Positions 9,026 through 18,471 are shown, counted from the stretch's first letter. The stretch: DNA of 64,000 bases from Aurantibacter aestuarii (GCF_003008425.1 NZ_PXOQ01000015.1:1-64000), one strand, 5' to 3'. The notes: generated by a model from the sequence alone, not told the origin. Numbers and translations are program-made.

Positions 9026-10135
9026 TTGATAACAAAAAGGCTTTACTTTCTTGATGCTGTTAGAGCATTTGCCATTTTAATGATGTTGCAAGGTCACTTT
9101 ATAGACTCACTGATAGATCCTATTTACAGAAATTTAGAGAATCCTTTTTACGCAACTTGGAACTATTTTAGAGGGATTACTGCGCCTACATTTTATACCA
9201 TTACAGGTTTAGTGTTTTGCTATTTATTATTTAAAGCGAAAGAAAAAGGGGACACTCAAAAGCGTATAAAAAAAGGTTTAAGTCGTGGACTTATGCTTAT
9301 TCTAGTTGGATATTCCTTACGTATCAACTTTATAGCTTGGTTATTTGGCTATTTTGACACTTATTTTTTAGTCATAGATGTCTTGCAGTGCATTGGATTA
9401 TCTTTAATTCTTATTATTGGGTTTTACTGGCTTTTAGGAAAAAGCAAAACTCTTTTAGCGCCGTTTTTTTTAATTTTAGGAACCATTATATTTTTAACAG
9501 AACCGCTTTACAGAACTATAAGTTTTCCAGAGCTACCATTGTTTTTAAGTAATTATCTCTCAAAAAGTAATGGCTCTGTATTTACCATGATTCCTTGGTT
9601 TGGTTATGTAGCTTATGGTGGGTTTATTGCTGCGCTTATGCATAAATATCAGAATGCAAAACAATTTAGACTAGTTACAACCGGATTATTTTTAATACTT
9701 GGATTGCTATTTATTTTTGCTTCTACTCCTTTTTTAAGACAATTAACAATGTGGACAGATATCCAATTATTTGCAGACAGTGGTAACTACAATTATTTGT
9801 TTTCTAGATTAGGAAATGTGTTGGTCATATTTGCTTTATTTTTTGGAGCAGAGCCTTTTCTTAAACAATCTATTATTACCAAAATAGGTCAAAAAACACT
9901 GTCGATTTATATTATCCATTTTATTATTATCTACGGAAGCTATACCGGTTTTGGTCTAAAGAGTTTTTTCTATAAGTCGCTAACCCCAACCGAAGCTGTT
10001 TTGGGTGCTATAATGTTTATGGTGGTCGTTTGCTTTATTTCTTTTCATTATGTGAAGACCAATAAGTTTGTTTATAATTATTTAGGTAAATTAGTGGGGA
10101 TATTTAAGAAAAACCAAACCATAGATGAAGACTAA
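9026..10135 (+). CDS. DUF1624/heparan-alpha-glucosaminide N-acetyltransferase-like membrane protein
   Basis: A 369-residue multi-pass membrane protein starting 'LYFLDAVRAFAILMMLQGHF', the typical first helix of the DUF1624/HGSNAT-like group, with the histidine (about residue 24) in a position equivalent to the acetyl-carrying one. About ten hydrophobic helices follow. The start is TTG at 9026: an in-frame TAG lies at 9020-9022 and no ATG precedes the first helix. These proteins transfer acyl groups across membranes; the acceptor here is unknown. The gene overlaps the next one by 11 bp, so they are probably co-transcribed. Confidence 0.75.
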   Translation: MITKRLYFLDAVRAFAILMMLQGHFIDSLIDPIYRNLENPFYATWNYFRGITAPTFYTITGLVFCYLLFKAKEKGDTQKRIKKGLSRGLMLILVGYSLRINFIAWLFGYFDTYFLVIDVLQCIGLSLILIIGFYWLLGKSKTLLAPFFLILGTIIFLTEPLYRTISFPELPLFLSNYLSKSNGSVFTMIPWFGYVAYGGFIAALMHKYQNAKQFRLVTTGLFLILGLLFIFASTPFLRQLTMWTDIQLFADSGNYNYLFSRLGNVLVIFALFFGAEPFLKQSIITKIGQKTLSIYIIHFIIIYGSYTGFGLKSFFYKSLTPTEAVLGAIMFMVVVCFISFHYVKTNKFVYNYLGKLVGIFKKNQTIDED

Positions 10136-10622
10136 TTTTACAGAAATACAAAAATTTAACCAATGGTGGCTTTGGCTAATATTAATTGCTGTTTGCTGCA
10201 TTCCTATGTATGCAATCCTTCAACAGATTATTTTAGATAATGGTCCATATGGCAATAAACCTATGTCAAACTCAGGCTTAATTGCAACTGCAACTTTACT
10301 AATAGGTTTAATGGTACTATTTTATATATTCAAACTGGAAACTAAAATAGACCAACACACTATTCACTTTAAATTTATTCCATTTGTTAACCGAACAGTT
10401 TCTTGGAAAGATGTTAAGCATGCCCAAGTGGTGGACTATGGATTTGTTGGTGGTTGGGGTATTAGATTATGGACCAAATACGGTACTGTTTATAATGTAA
10501 AAGGCTCTAAAGGATTAGCTATAGAACTACATAGCGGAAAACGCTTTTTAATTGGAACTCAAAAAGAAAAAGAGCTAATTCTTTTTGTCGAAAATGTGGC
10601 ATCAAAAAATTTTCAAAATTAA
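10125..10622 (+). CDS. Small membrane protein with PH-like C-terminal domain
   Basis: 165 residues: two transmembrane helices (about 14-34 and 54-72) and a soluble beta-rich tail with SWKDVKHAQVVDYG and WTKYGTVYNVKGSKGL, resembling bacterial PH-like domains. No catalytic residues are recognisable. It overlaps the preceding acyltransferase-like gene by 11 bp and precedes the SulP gene by 23 bp. A protein of similar architecture is encoded at 60033-60446. The function is unknown. Confidence 0.72.
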   Translation: MKTNFTEIQKFNQWWLWLILIAVCCIPMYAILQQIILDNGPYGNKPMSNSGLIATATLLIGLMVLFYIFKLETKIDQHTIHFKFIPFVNRTVSWKDVKHAQVVDYGFVGGWGIRLWTKYGTVYNVKGSKGLAIELHSGKRFLIGTQKEKELILFVENVASKNFQN

Positions 10623-10645
10623 AAAAACACCTAAAACCTATAAAT

Positions 10646-12316
10646 ATGGCATCAAAATTATTTGATTTTAGTAATATTAAAGGCGATTTTACAGGTGGCC
10701 TGGTTGCAGGTGTGGTCGCTTTACCATTAGCACTTGCATTTGGAGTACAGTCGGGATTGGGAGCTACTGCAGGACTTTATGGTGCCATTATGGTAGGAAT
10801 ATTTGCGGCACTTTTTGGCGGTACTCAAACTCAAGCGAGTGGACCTACAGGACCAATGACTGTTGTAGCAGCTGCTTTAGTAGCTGCAGCTATTGAGATT
10901 ACTGGTAGTTTAGAAGCTGCAATGGGAATTATACTTCTAAGCTTTTTATTTGGTGGGCTTTTACAAATTGTTTTTGGACTTATAAATATTGCAGGTTATG
11001 TAAAGTATTTTCCATACTCAGTAGTTTCAGGGTTTATGAGCGGTGTTGGGTTAATAATTATTATCTTACAACTGTTTCCTTTTGCAGGCCTTACTTCGGC
11101 TAAGTCTACCATTTCTGTCATTCAAGACTTTCCTAGGCTTTTTAATGATTTTAATGTATATGCATTGGCATTAGGAGCTTTAACCATAGTAATTTATTAT
11201 GTCTTCCCTCTTATCACGAAAGCGATTCCAAGTGCGTTAGTGGCTTTAGTAGTTGCTGCTTTGGCAGGTTATTTACTAGGCTGGGATGTGCCAATTATTG
11301 GAGAAATTCCATCGGGAATTCCTAATCTTCAAATAGGAACTATGTTTAGTAATATTGTACCAGAGTCTTATCCAATAATTATAGAATATGCGGCGGTTCT
11401 TGCTGTTTTAGGAAGCATAGATTCCTTATTAACCTCTGTAATTGCAGATAATATGACTAAAACCAAGCATAATAGTAACAGAGAATTAATAGGGCAAGGT
11501 ATAGGAAATATGCTTGCAGCTATTTTTGGTGGTATTCCTGGAGCTGGAGCGACTAAAGGGACAGTTGTTAATATTAATGGAGGAGGAAAAACTCGCCTTT
11601 CAGGAATTATACATGGCTTATTTTTATTAGCTGTTTTGTTCGGTTTAGGTTCTCTTGCAGCATATATTCCGCTTTCTGTTTTAGCCGGATTATTAATTCC
11701 AATTGGGTTTAAAATAATAGATATTAAAGGTCTGAAACACTTGTTTAGAGTGCCAAAAGCGGACGCAGTTGTGCTTATTTTAGTATTATTAGTTACTACA
11801 TTTGGGAGTTTAATACAAGCTGTTGGTATAGGTGTAGCTTTAGCTTCTATTTTATTTATGAAAAAAGCCAGTGACTTAGGTGAAAAAGGAATTATCTCAG
11901 AAAAAATGGAAAGTTTAGAAGACGAGAAACCTTGGCAAGATGAATTACCTTTTTATAACTCATTTAAAGATCAAATTTTAATTAAACATTTAAACGGACC
12001 ATTATTTTTTGGTTTTACAGCACATTTAAAAACCCAAATTGCTTTAATAGATCCTAAAATTAAAGTATTAATTATCCGAATGGACAAGGTGCCTTTAATT
12101 GACCAATCTGGACTTTATGCTCTGGAAGATATAGTTTTCGATTTAGAAAAAAGAGGTGTACAAGTGTTATTTGTTAATTTGCAAGAACAACCTTTAGATA
12201 AATTAAAGTCTATAGATATAATCGCAGATTTAGTTGCAGAGGAGCATCTGTTCAAAAATATTTCTGATGCATTTGCTTATATAAAAGCAAAGTTTAAAAA
12301 AGGCGAAGACATTTAA
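10646..12316 (+). CDS. SulP family inorganic anion transporter with STAS domain
   Basis: This 556-residue inner-membrane protein opens with 'DFTGGLVAGVVALPLALAFG', the SulP signature, followed by about 11-14 helices to residue 400 and a cytoplasmic STAS domain (about 435-550, with 'DQSGLYALEDIV'). SulP proteins move sulfate, bicarbonate or dicarboxylates; no neighbouring carbonic anhydrase or sulfate-assimilation gene points to the substrate. The conserved QTQASGPTGPM loop is intact. It follows the small PH-like gene by 23 bp and its stop overlaps the convergent ABC exporter gene by 4 bp. Confidence 0.92.
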   Translation: MASKLFDFSNIKGDFTGGLVAGVVALPLALAFGVQSGLGATAGLYGAIMVGIFAALFGGTQTQASGPTGPMTVVAAALVAAAIEITGSLEAAMGIILLSFLFGGLLQIVFGLINIAGYVKYFPYSVVSGFMSGVGLIIIILQLFPFAGLTSAKSTISVIQDFPRLFNDFNVYALALGALTIVIYYVFPLITKAIPSALVALVVAALAGYLLGWDVPIIGEIPSGIPNLQIGTMFSNIVPESYPIIIEYAAVLAVLGSIDSLLTSVIADNMTKTKHNSNRELIGQGIGNMLAAIFGGIPGAGATKGTVVNINGGGKTRLSGIIHGLFLLAVLFGLGSLAAYIPLSVLAGLLIPIGFKIIDIKGLKHLFRVPKADAVVLILVLLVTTFGSLIQAVGIGVALASILFMKKASDLGEKGIISEKMESLEDEKPWQDELPFYNSFKDQILIKHLNGPLFFGFTAHLKTQIALIDPKIKVLIIRMDKVPLIDQSGLYALEDIVFDLEKRGVQVLFVNLQEQPLDKLKSIDIIADLVAEEHLFKNISDAFAYIKAKFKKGEDI

Positions 12317-14079
12317 ATCTTTGCCTGATAGGTATATAAATCATAATAACGACCTTCTTGAGCGATAAGTTCATTGTGGTTGCCACGCTCTGCAATTTTA
12401 CCGTTTTCAATGACTAAAATCTGGTCTGCTTTTTTAATAGTACTTAATCGGTGTGCAATTACGATAGTAGTTCTGTCTTTGGTTAATTCCGATAAACTTT
12501 TTTGAATTAAACCTTCACTTTCCGTATCTAAATTAGATGTTGCTTCATCTAAAATAATCAGTTTAGGATCTGCCAAAATTGCTCTGGCTATGGCAATACG
12601 CTGTCGTTGTCCACCAGAAAGTTTTACGCCACGTTCTCCAATCAATGTATCTAAGCCTTTATCAAAACGGTCCGTAAATTCGTTGACATAAGCGGCATTT
12701 ACAGCATGTTGTAATTCTTCTTGGCTTGCATTAGGTCTAGGAAACATAATGTTTTCTTTTATACTACCCTCAAACAAAAATTCATCTTGTAATACCACAC
12801 CTAAATGCTTTCTAAAGCTATTGAGTTTTACTTTAGTAATATCTACACCATCAATAGTTATTTTACCGCTTTTAGGATTTAAAAACGTAGCAGATAAGCC
12901 AGCAATTGTAGATTTTCCAGAACCAGAACTTCCCACTAAAGCAACCACAGAACCACTTGGTGCTGTAAAGCTGATGTTATGGAGTACATTTTTATCTTCT
13001 TCATAGGCGAACGTAACGTCTTTAAATTCTAAGTTACCTCTAAACTGTTTTAGTGTCTCTGTACGGTTTTTATCATCTTCTTCTGTAGCAATTTGCATCA
13101 ACTCTTCAGTTCTATCTAATCCCGCTAAGGCTTCAGTTAATTGACTACCAATATTACTCATTTGCACAATAGGGGCAATCATAAACCCAAGAACTAAAGT
13201 AAAGAACAGAAAATCTCCAGATGTCATTTGGTCTTGCATCATATAATAACCACCAATCCCCATAATTCCTGTGGTAGCCACACCAATTAAAAAGGTAGAT
13301 GAGCTGGTCATTAATGCTGTTGCAGTTAAACTCTTTTTAACGTTTTGGTACAATTCATCTACACCTTTCTCAAACACTTTTTCTTCCTGAGCTTCTGCAT
13401 TAAAGGCTTTAATAACTCTTATACCTGCTAAAGTTTCGGTTAAACGTCCTTTTACTTCAGCATTAATTTTACCACGTTTTCTAAAAATAGGTCTTATGTA
13501 TTTAAAAGCTTTTAAAGCAATAAAGGCAAAAATAGATAGTGGCACAAATACAAAAAGTGTCATCCAAGCGTTAAGTTTTATTAAAATAATTAAAGAAACA
13601 ACTGCAGTAAACGACCCGCCAACTAATTGTACCAAACCAGTTCCAATTAAATTACGAACACCTTCCACATCGCTCATAATTCGAGAGACTAATGCTCCAG
13701 ATTTGGTATTGTCAAAAAAACGAATAGGTAAAGCCATTACTTTTTTTTGAACTTGTGCTCGTAACTCACTTATTAAATATTGAGCCTGCACACTTAAAAT
13801 ACGGGTTAGGAGAAAAGAACTAATGGCTTGTATGGTAATAGCAGTTATTACAATAGCAATAAGTTGATATAATTGGGCAGTGTCTTTGTTTGGGACTACT
13901 TGATCTAGCAAAACTTTACTTTGCCATGGTAAAATTAAACCCGACAAACTTCTTATAACAATTAATAATAAGCCAATAAAAACCAACTTACGTCTAGGCC
14001 AAATAATGGTTTTAAAGGCTGTTTTTAGATTAACTGTTTTATTTTTTTTATTAGGAGATTTATCTTGAAGATGTTTCAT
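12313..14079 (-). CDS. ABC exporter, fused permease and ATPase (MsbA-like)
   Basis: A half-transporter of 588 residues: a six-helix ABC exporter membrane domain (about 30-320) and an ATPase with Walker A GSSGSGKST (383-391), Q-loop, signature LSGGQ (487-491), Walker B LIILDE (D511, E512) and the H-loop histidine in IAHRLST. It would act as a homodimer moving lipid, lipopolysaccharide or drug out of the cytoplasm. Sequence alone does not separate MsbA from multidrug exporters. The gene stands alone on this strand and meets the SulP gene tail to tail. Confidence 0.9.
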   Translation of the reverse strand: MKHLQDKSPNKKNKTVNLKTAFKTIIWPRRKLVFIGLLLIVIRSLSGLILPWQSKVLLDQVVPNKDTAQLYQLIAIVITAITIQAISSFLLTRILSVQAQYLISELRAQVQKKVMALPIRFFDNTKSGALVSRIMSDVEGVRNLIGTGLVQLVGGSFTAVVSLIILIKLNAWMTLFVFVPLSIFAFIALKAFKYIRPIFRKRGKINAEVKGRLTETLAGIRVIKAFNAEAQEEKVFEKGVDELYQNVKKSLTATALMTSSSTFLIGVATTGIMGIGGYYMMQDQMTSGDFLFFTLVLGFMIAPIVQMSNIGSQLTEALAGLDRTEELMQIATEEDDKNRTETLKQFRGNLEFKDVTFAYEEDKNVLHNISFTAPSGSVVALVGSSGSGKSTIAGLSATFLNPKSGKITIDGVDITKVKLNSFRKHLGVVLQDEFLFEGSIKENIMFPRPNASQEELQHAVNAAYVNEFTDRFDKGLDTLIGERGVKLSGGQRQRIAIARAILADPKLIILDEATSNLDTESEGLIQKSLSELTKDRTTIVIAHRLSTIKKADQILVIENGKIAERGNHNELIAQEGRYYDLYTYQAKI

Positions 14080-14144
14080 TTTAAATGCTGAAAGTTTTTA
14101 CAAAGATACACCGCTAAATGCGGTTCTCTATATGATTGTAAATT

Positions 14145-14180
14145 AAAAAAGCGACTCTTTACAGAATCGCTTTTAATTTT
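14145..14180 (-). terminator. Intrinsic terminator of the YceI gene
   Basis: GCGACTCT (14151-14158) pairs with AGAATCGC with one mismatch or wobble; read on the minus strand it is followed by a run of six T. It lies 15 bp past the YceI stop. Confidence 0.7.
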
Positions 14181-14194
14181 ATAACTATATAGTT

Positions 14195-14770
14195 TTAAAA
14201 AACTAGATCAACATTTAAATCGAAATCGTCGTAAATAGCTTTATCTTTTAACCCGTCAAAAAAGCTAGAAGAACCATATTTCACGTCGTATTTAGTACGG
14301 TCTACTTTTAAATTTGCAGTGGCTTTGTTACCATATACAGACATGGTGAATTTTTGAGCGTTAGTTTTACCCTTAATGGTTAAATTACCTTCCACTGCAT
14401 AAGCATTTTTACCAGAAGGTGTAACTTTAGTAATCACTAATTGAGCTTCTGGGAAATTTTTTACTCCAAAAAAATCATCAGATTTTAAATGACCATCTAA
14501 GTTGTTTTTCATATCACCTTCTAAATCTGTTGTATTTATAGAAGTCATATCAATAACAAAAGACCCACCAGCAAGAGTATTGTTTTTAAATTCTAAAGAG
14601 CCAGATTTTAAAGCAATAGTTCCTTCATGAGAGCCTGTCACCTTATAACCTTTCCAAGTTACCGTACTTTCTGAAGTTTTTACAGGTTTTGTTTCATTTA
14701 AAGCTGTAAATGATAGTGAAGCAAATGCCACAACAGCTAATACAAGTGTCGATTTAATTAAATGTTTCAT
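14195..14770 (-). CDS. YceI family periplasmic protein
   Basis: A 191-residue protein with a signal peptide (MKHLIKSTLVLAVVAFASLS) and a YceI lipocalin-like barrel, with 'TWKGYKVTGSHEGTIALKSG' at the start and 'KVDRTKYDVKYGSSSFFDG' near the end. YceI proteins bind isoprenoid-type lipids in the periplasm. The ATG at 14770 is chosen because an upstream ATG at 14803 would add eleven charged residues ahead of a perfect signal peptide. It is a single gene. A second, lipoprotein YceI is encoded at 48953-49600, and the two are clearly related in sequence. Confidence 0.9.
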   Translation of the reverse strand: MKHLIKSTLVLAVVAFASLSFTALNETKPVKTSESTVTWKGYKVTGSHEGTIALKSGSLEFKNNTLAGGSFVIDMTSINTTDLEGDMKNNLDGHLKSDDFFGVKNFPEAQLVITKVTPSGKNAYAVEGNLTIKGKTNAQKFTMSVYGNKATANLKVDRTKYDVKYGSSSFFDGLKDKAIYDDFDLNVDLVF

Positions 14771-14930
14771 AATAAGATTGTTTTTGTTTTTATGTTGATA
14801 CAAAGATGAATCTAATCCTAACGAAAAAAAATAATATAGATTATTAAATGAAGTTAATGTAGATTAATTTTAAGTACATCATTTACTCATCTTGTTTTTA
14901 TAGTAAATGTATGATTTGAGTTTTACTATT

Positions 14931-15593
14931 TTAATACTGAGATAAATCTAATTCTTCAAAATCATTTATATCAGATAGTTTAATAAGTTTTTCTATTTCA
15001 ATAGTGTGCCAAGTTTCCTCAAAGGATTCAGCTTGTCCTTCAAGATCTTCATTAGTGTTTTGTTTGATTAATTTCTGTTTAGTTAAAAAATTAATACTGA
15101 ATTCTCTTAGTGTAATAGGACCACGACTAGTAACGGCATTATAACCAATTAATTCAAATCCGGAATTTTGAAAACGAAAGGTATAGTACCAAAAACCATA
15201 TCTACCATGTCCAAAATGAATTTGTAAGGTGCCATTTTTTATTTCTAGCCATAATTCTGGTGGATAATAATTGCCTCCATCTTCATTTTCAGAATAAAAA
15301 CAGCTGGAGTTTTTACTTGCTAGTTGGTAACCGTTTTTGTATTTAAATAATACAATTATACCTCGCCTATTTCTATCTACCTTGTTGCCAAATCTATTAG
15401 TAACAATAGCTGATGTGTCTGTTTCTTTAATGACTAAAATACAATCGTCTATTTTGTCATTATTTAGATCTCCAAAATAAGTTTCAGACTCCACATAGCC
15501 TTCAGGAATAAAATTAGAAGGCATACTACTTTGAGCTTCGCCAAAATTAAAGCTAAACAACAAAAGCGTTATTAAGTATTGAGTTTTAAACAT
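14931..15593 (-). CDS. Secreted protein of unknown function
   Basis: 220 residues with a signal peptide ending GEAQ. Near the mature N-terminus is GDLNNDKIDDCILVIK, like an FG-GAP/VCBS calcium loop in which stored values are described by a beta-blade. The protein carries two cysteines in the mature part (about residues 51 and 98) and an aromatic-rich centre with GHGRYGFWYYTFRF. I know similar proteins only as hypothetical bacteroidal secreted proteins. It lies alone between the YceI gene and the Crp/Fnr regulator, with its own gaps on both sides. Confidence 0.7.
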   Translation of the reverse strand: MFKTQYLITLLLFSFNFGEAQSSMPSNFIPEGYVESETYFGDLNNDKIDDCILVIKETDTSAIVTNRFGNKVDRNRRGIIVLFKYKNGYQLASKNSSCFYSENEDGGNYYPPELWLEIKNGTLQIHFGHGRYGFWYYTFRFQNSGFELIGYNAVTSRGPITLREFSINFLTKQKLIKQNTNEDLEGQAESFEETWHTIEIEKLIKLSDINDFEELDLSQY

Positions 15594-15679
15594 TTGATTA
15601 TCTATAACACCAAATTTAAATTTCCTTAAATACAGTATGGTTGATTTAATATAAATTATTTATCTAACAATTCAACAAT

Positions 15680-16258
15680 CTAAACCAAGCTATTCTTCAT
15701 TTTACTAAAAAACTCTTTAGTGATCCCTAAATAAGAGGCAATCATGTATTGTGGAATACGTTGTTCTATTTCGGGATAAGCATTTTTAAAATGAAGGTAA
15801 CGTTCTTTAGCAGTTAAGCTTAAATTTCTAATTAATCGTTTTTGGGAAGCCACAAATGCACGCTCAATAATTTTTCTGAAAAACCGCTCAAGTTTCGGAA
15901 CTTTTTCAAAAAGGACTTCTATGGTATCATAATGAAATTGAATAACGGTAGTGTCTTCCAAACATTGTACATTAAAATCGGCTGGAGTTTGGGACACAAA
16001 GCTACCAATATCTGCAGTCCACCAATTTTCTATCGAAAACATAATAATGTGCTCTTGTCCATTTTCATTAGAATAAAATGTTTTGGTACAACCACTCACT
16101 ATAAACGATTCTGTTTTGCATACATCTCCTTGCTGAATGATAAACTGATTTTTAAGATACTTACGTTCTGTAACAAAGTTGTTTAAAATAGAAACTTCTT
16201 CAGCTGTGAGATTAACTATATCGTTTATATAATTTATTAGAGAATTTAAATGTATCAT
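15680..16258 (-). CDS. Crp/Fnr family transcriptional regulator
   Basis: 192 residues: an N-terminal cyclic-nucleotide-binding-like beta-roll (about 20-125, with QQGDVCKTESFIVSG) and a short C-terminal winged-helix region (QYMIASYLGITKEFFSKMKN as recognition segment). The effector pocket lacks the full cAMP-binding arginine motif, so the ligand is unknown; no Fnr-type cysteine cluster is present. ATG at 16258 is preferred to the in-frame TTG at 16267. It reads away from the secreted protein at 16357, and the 98-bp gap between them could hold its operator. Targets are unknown. Confidence 0.85.
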   Translation of the reverse strand: MIHLNSLINYINDIVNLTAEEVSILNNFVTERKYLKNQFIIQQGDVCKTESFIVSGCTKTFYSNENGQEHIIMFSIENWWTADIGSFVSQTPADFNVQCLEDTTVIQFHYDTIEVLFEKVPKLERFFRKIIERAFVASQKRLIRNLSLTAKERYLHFKNAYPEIEQRIPQYMIASYLGITKEFFSKMKNSLV

Positions 16259-16356
16259 ACTGTGCAAAATTCAATAAAAAAAATGAGATGTTAACAATTT
16301 CTGAGTTTTGTTATTAAGTTTTATATTTATAAACTCAAATCAAACACTTTAAAATT

Positions 16357-17196
16357 ATGAAGTTTTTAAAATTACTAAAATTTTTTATTACTGTTTTTTT
16401 TATTTCATTTTCAACAGTTTTATGTGCACAGTCTGATGTAATATTAAAAACGGACGGTGAAGAAATGAAAGGTAAAGTCATCAAAATAAATGACACAACT
16501 ATAGAATTTATATACGAGAATGAATCTCTAGAGTATGAGGTTAGTATAGGTGATATTAAAAAAATCACTTTTGCTTCAGGTCGAATCCAATTTTTTAATA
16601 AGGAAGAAAAACATGATGTAAATTTAGAAGAACACCATAATAAAGTTGCTATTTTACCATTTGGTTATATAAAGGATAAAGAAACTAGTAACGATTTAAT
16701 GACAAAAAAAATACAGCAAGAGACCTATACTATATTTAAAAAGAAGGCTGCCGTTTTAAAATTTCAAGATCCTTTAACTACAAATGCATTATTGGCTAAA
16801 GCAGGCGTTAATAATAATAACATAGATGGTTTTACAATGGGTGAGATTTGTAATATTTTGAATGTAGAATATATCGTTCAAGGCTTAGTGTCTATAGAAA
16901 GGACTAGTGTATCAAATTTTTCAAACTCAAAAACTACTTCAACCAATACAAAAGCTAAAGTAGATAGAAACGGAAATATTATTGGTGATATATGGAGTAA
17001 TGGTAAAAGTAAAAGTAGTACATCATCTTCTAGCTCCTCAATTCAAAATTATTCAACCAACATCACAATGAATGTTTATACAGATAAAGGTGAAAATGTT
17101 TTTACTAAAGATCATATGTCATTTTGGCAAACTACAGATGCTTATAAAATCACATTAAATTATTTAGCCAAAAGAACACCGCTCTACAAACGTTAA
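16357..17196 (+). CDS. Secreted protein of unknown function with Ser/Asn-rich insert
   Basis: 279 residues with a signal peptide ending LCAQ. Three parts are seen: a short beta-rich N-terminal domain (DVILKTDGEEMKGKVIKIND, about 25-75), a middle domain opening with KVAILPFGYI and containing ILNVEYIVQGLVSI, reminiscent of the CsgG/TolB-like assembly fold, and a low-complexity serine/asparagine/threonine stretch (about 195-235) before a final beta-rich part. The CsgG-like resemblance is weak. No partner gene is evident. A terminator follows at 17225. Its function cannot be named. Confidence 0.72.
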   Translation: MKFLKLLKFFITVFFISFSTVLCAQSDVILKTDGEEMKGKVIKINDTTIEFIYENESLEYEVSIGDIKKITFASGRIQFFNKEEKHDVNLEEHHNKVAILPFGYIKDKETSNDLMTKKIQQETYTIFKKKAAVLKFQDPLTTNALLAKAGVNNNNIDGFTMGEICNILNVEYIVQGLVSIERTSVSNFSNSKTTSTNTKAKVDRNGNIIGDIWSNGKSKSSTSSSSSSIQNYSTNITMNVYTDKGENVFTKDHMSFWQTTDAYKITLNYLAKRTPLYKR

Positions 17197-17224
17197 TTTA
17201 AACAGTTAAGTTTAACAATAAATT

Positions 17225-17254
17225 GAGGTTATAAATAATAGCCTCTTTTTTTTT
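17225..17254 (+). terminator. Intrinsic terminator after the 16357 gene
   Basis: GAGGTTAT (17225-17232) pairs with ATAGCCTC (17238-17245) through one G-T pair, followed by nine T. The MFS promoter box begins six bases later. Confidence 0.72.
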
Positions 17255-17259
17255 ATATC

Positions 17260-17267
17260 TACTTTTG
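17260..17267 (+). promoter_or_regulatory. Bacteroidota -7 box TACTTTTG before the MFS gene
   Basis: An exact TAnnTTTG match ends four bases before the ATG at 17272; no TTG is correctly placed for a -33 element. If used, the transcript would have almost no leader. Confidence 0.45.
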
Positions 17268-17271
17268 CCAG

Positions 17272-18471
17272 ATGCAAAAAGCAAGTCCAGTAAAATTTGA
17301 ATTTATAGCTATAATGGCCTCTTTAATGTCTATAGTCGCTTTATCTATAGATGCTTTATTGCCTGCTTTACCAGAGATTGGTAATTCGCTAGGAGTAACT
17401 AATACTAGTGAATATCAGCTTTTAATTACGATGATTTTTTTAGGCTTGGGTTTTGGGCAATTAATTTTTGGACCTTTATCAGACAGTTTTGGTCGTAAAC
17501 CAATGGTTTATATTGGTTTTAGCATTTTTGTTATAGGAAGCATTTGTTGTGTTACCACTAAAAGTTTTGAAATGATGATTTTTGGACGCATCCTGCAAGG
17601 TATTGGCTTGTCTTCTCCAAGAACAATTGCAATTGCCATAATTAGAGATTCTTTTAGTGGCGATTTTATGGCGAAAACCTTGTCTATTGTCGTCATGTTT
17701 TTTATTCTTATACCTATAGTGGCGCCAACCTTAGGACAGCTTATTCTTGACTTTTTTAATTGGAAAGCCATTTTTAATTTTAATTTACTCTTTGGTTTGG
17801 CTATTGTAGTGTGGTTTTGGAGAAGACAGCCAGAAACACTAGTAATTTCTAAGCGTATAAAATTTAAGCCAGCTATTTTTATAACCGGAACAAAAGAGTT
17901 TTTAAAACACAGGTCTGCTGTTGCGTTTACCTTAGTTTCGGGCTTTATAACGGGATCATTTATGGTGTACTTAAGTACCTCACAACATATTTTCCAAGTG
18001 CAATACCAGTTGGGAGATTTGTTTCCATACGTGTTTGCAAGTACAGCTTTTGCAGTAGGTTTTGCTACGTTTAGCAACAGTCGTTTTGTAATGCGGTTTG
18101 GTGCTTTTAACATGGCATTTTATGCAGCTGTGGCTTACTTTTCAATTTCTTTATTATATATTGTTTTGTTTTCGTCAGGAAATAATCCACCACTAGCAGT
18201 ATTAATAGGCTTCTTTTTAATGCAATTTTTTTCGGTAGGATTTTTATTCGGAAATTTACGAAGTCTGGCAATGGAACCTTTAGGACATATTGCAGGAATA
18301 GGAGCTGCTATAAACGGGTTTGTCTCAACAGTAATGGCAGTACCTATAGCAAATTATATTGGAAGTTTTGTAAAAACATCGGCTTTACCATTATTTGTTG
18401 GATTTTCTATTTTTGGAGCTTTGTCCGTAGCTACTTTTCTTTTCGTAAAATATCGATTTAGCCATAAATAA
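17272..18471 (+). CDS. MFS multidrug exporter, Bcr/CflA type
   Basis: A 399-residue, 12-helix inner-membrane transporter. The first helix has IDALLPALPEI, as in Bcr/CflA drug:proton antiporters (DHA1 family); the loop between helices 2 and 3 has the MFS motif A, GPLSDSFGRKP (about 72-82). Helix 4 carries GRILQGIGLSSPR. The substrate is unknown; this subfamily exports drugs such as bicyclomycin and chloramphenicol, or cysteine. The gene stands alone between a terminator and another terminator that overlaps its stop codon. Confidence 0.88.
   Translation: MQKASPVKFEFIAIMASLMSIVALSIDALLPALPEIGNSLGVTNTSEYQLLITMIFLGLGFGQLIFGPLSDSFGRKPMVYIGFSIFVIGSICCVTTKSFEMMIFGRILQGIGLSSPRTIAIAIIRDSFSGDFMAKTLSIVVMFFILIPIVAPTLGQLILDFFNWKAIFNFNLLFGLAIVVWFWRRQPETLVISKRIKFKPAIFITGTKEFLKHRSAVAFTLVSGFITGSFMVYLSTSQHIFQVQYQLGDLFPYVFASTAFAVGFATFSNSRFVMRFGAFNMAFYAAVAYFSISLLYIVLFSSGNNPPLAVLIGFFLMQFFSVGFLFGNLRSLAMEPLGHIAGIGAAINGFVSTVMAVPIANYIGSFVKTSALPLFVGFSIFGALSVATFLFVKYRFSHK

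Noticed and set aside
17508-18113. 201-codon frame on the minus strand inside the MFS gene
   Set aside because: It lies antisense in phase with the MFS gene and has no recognisable protein features.
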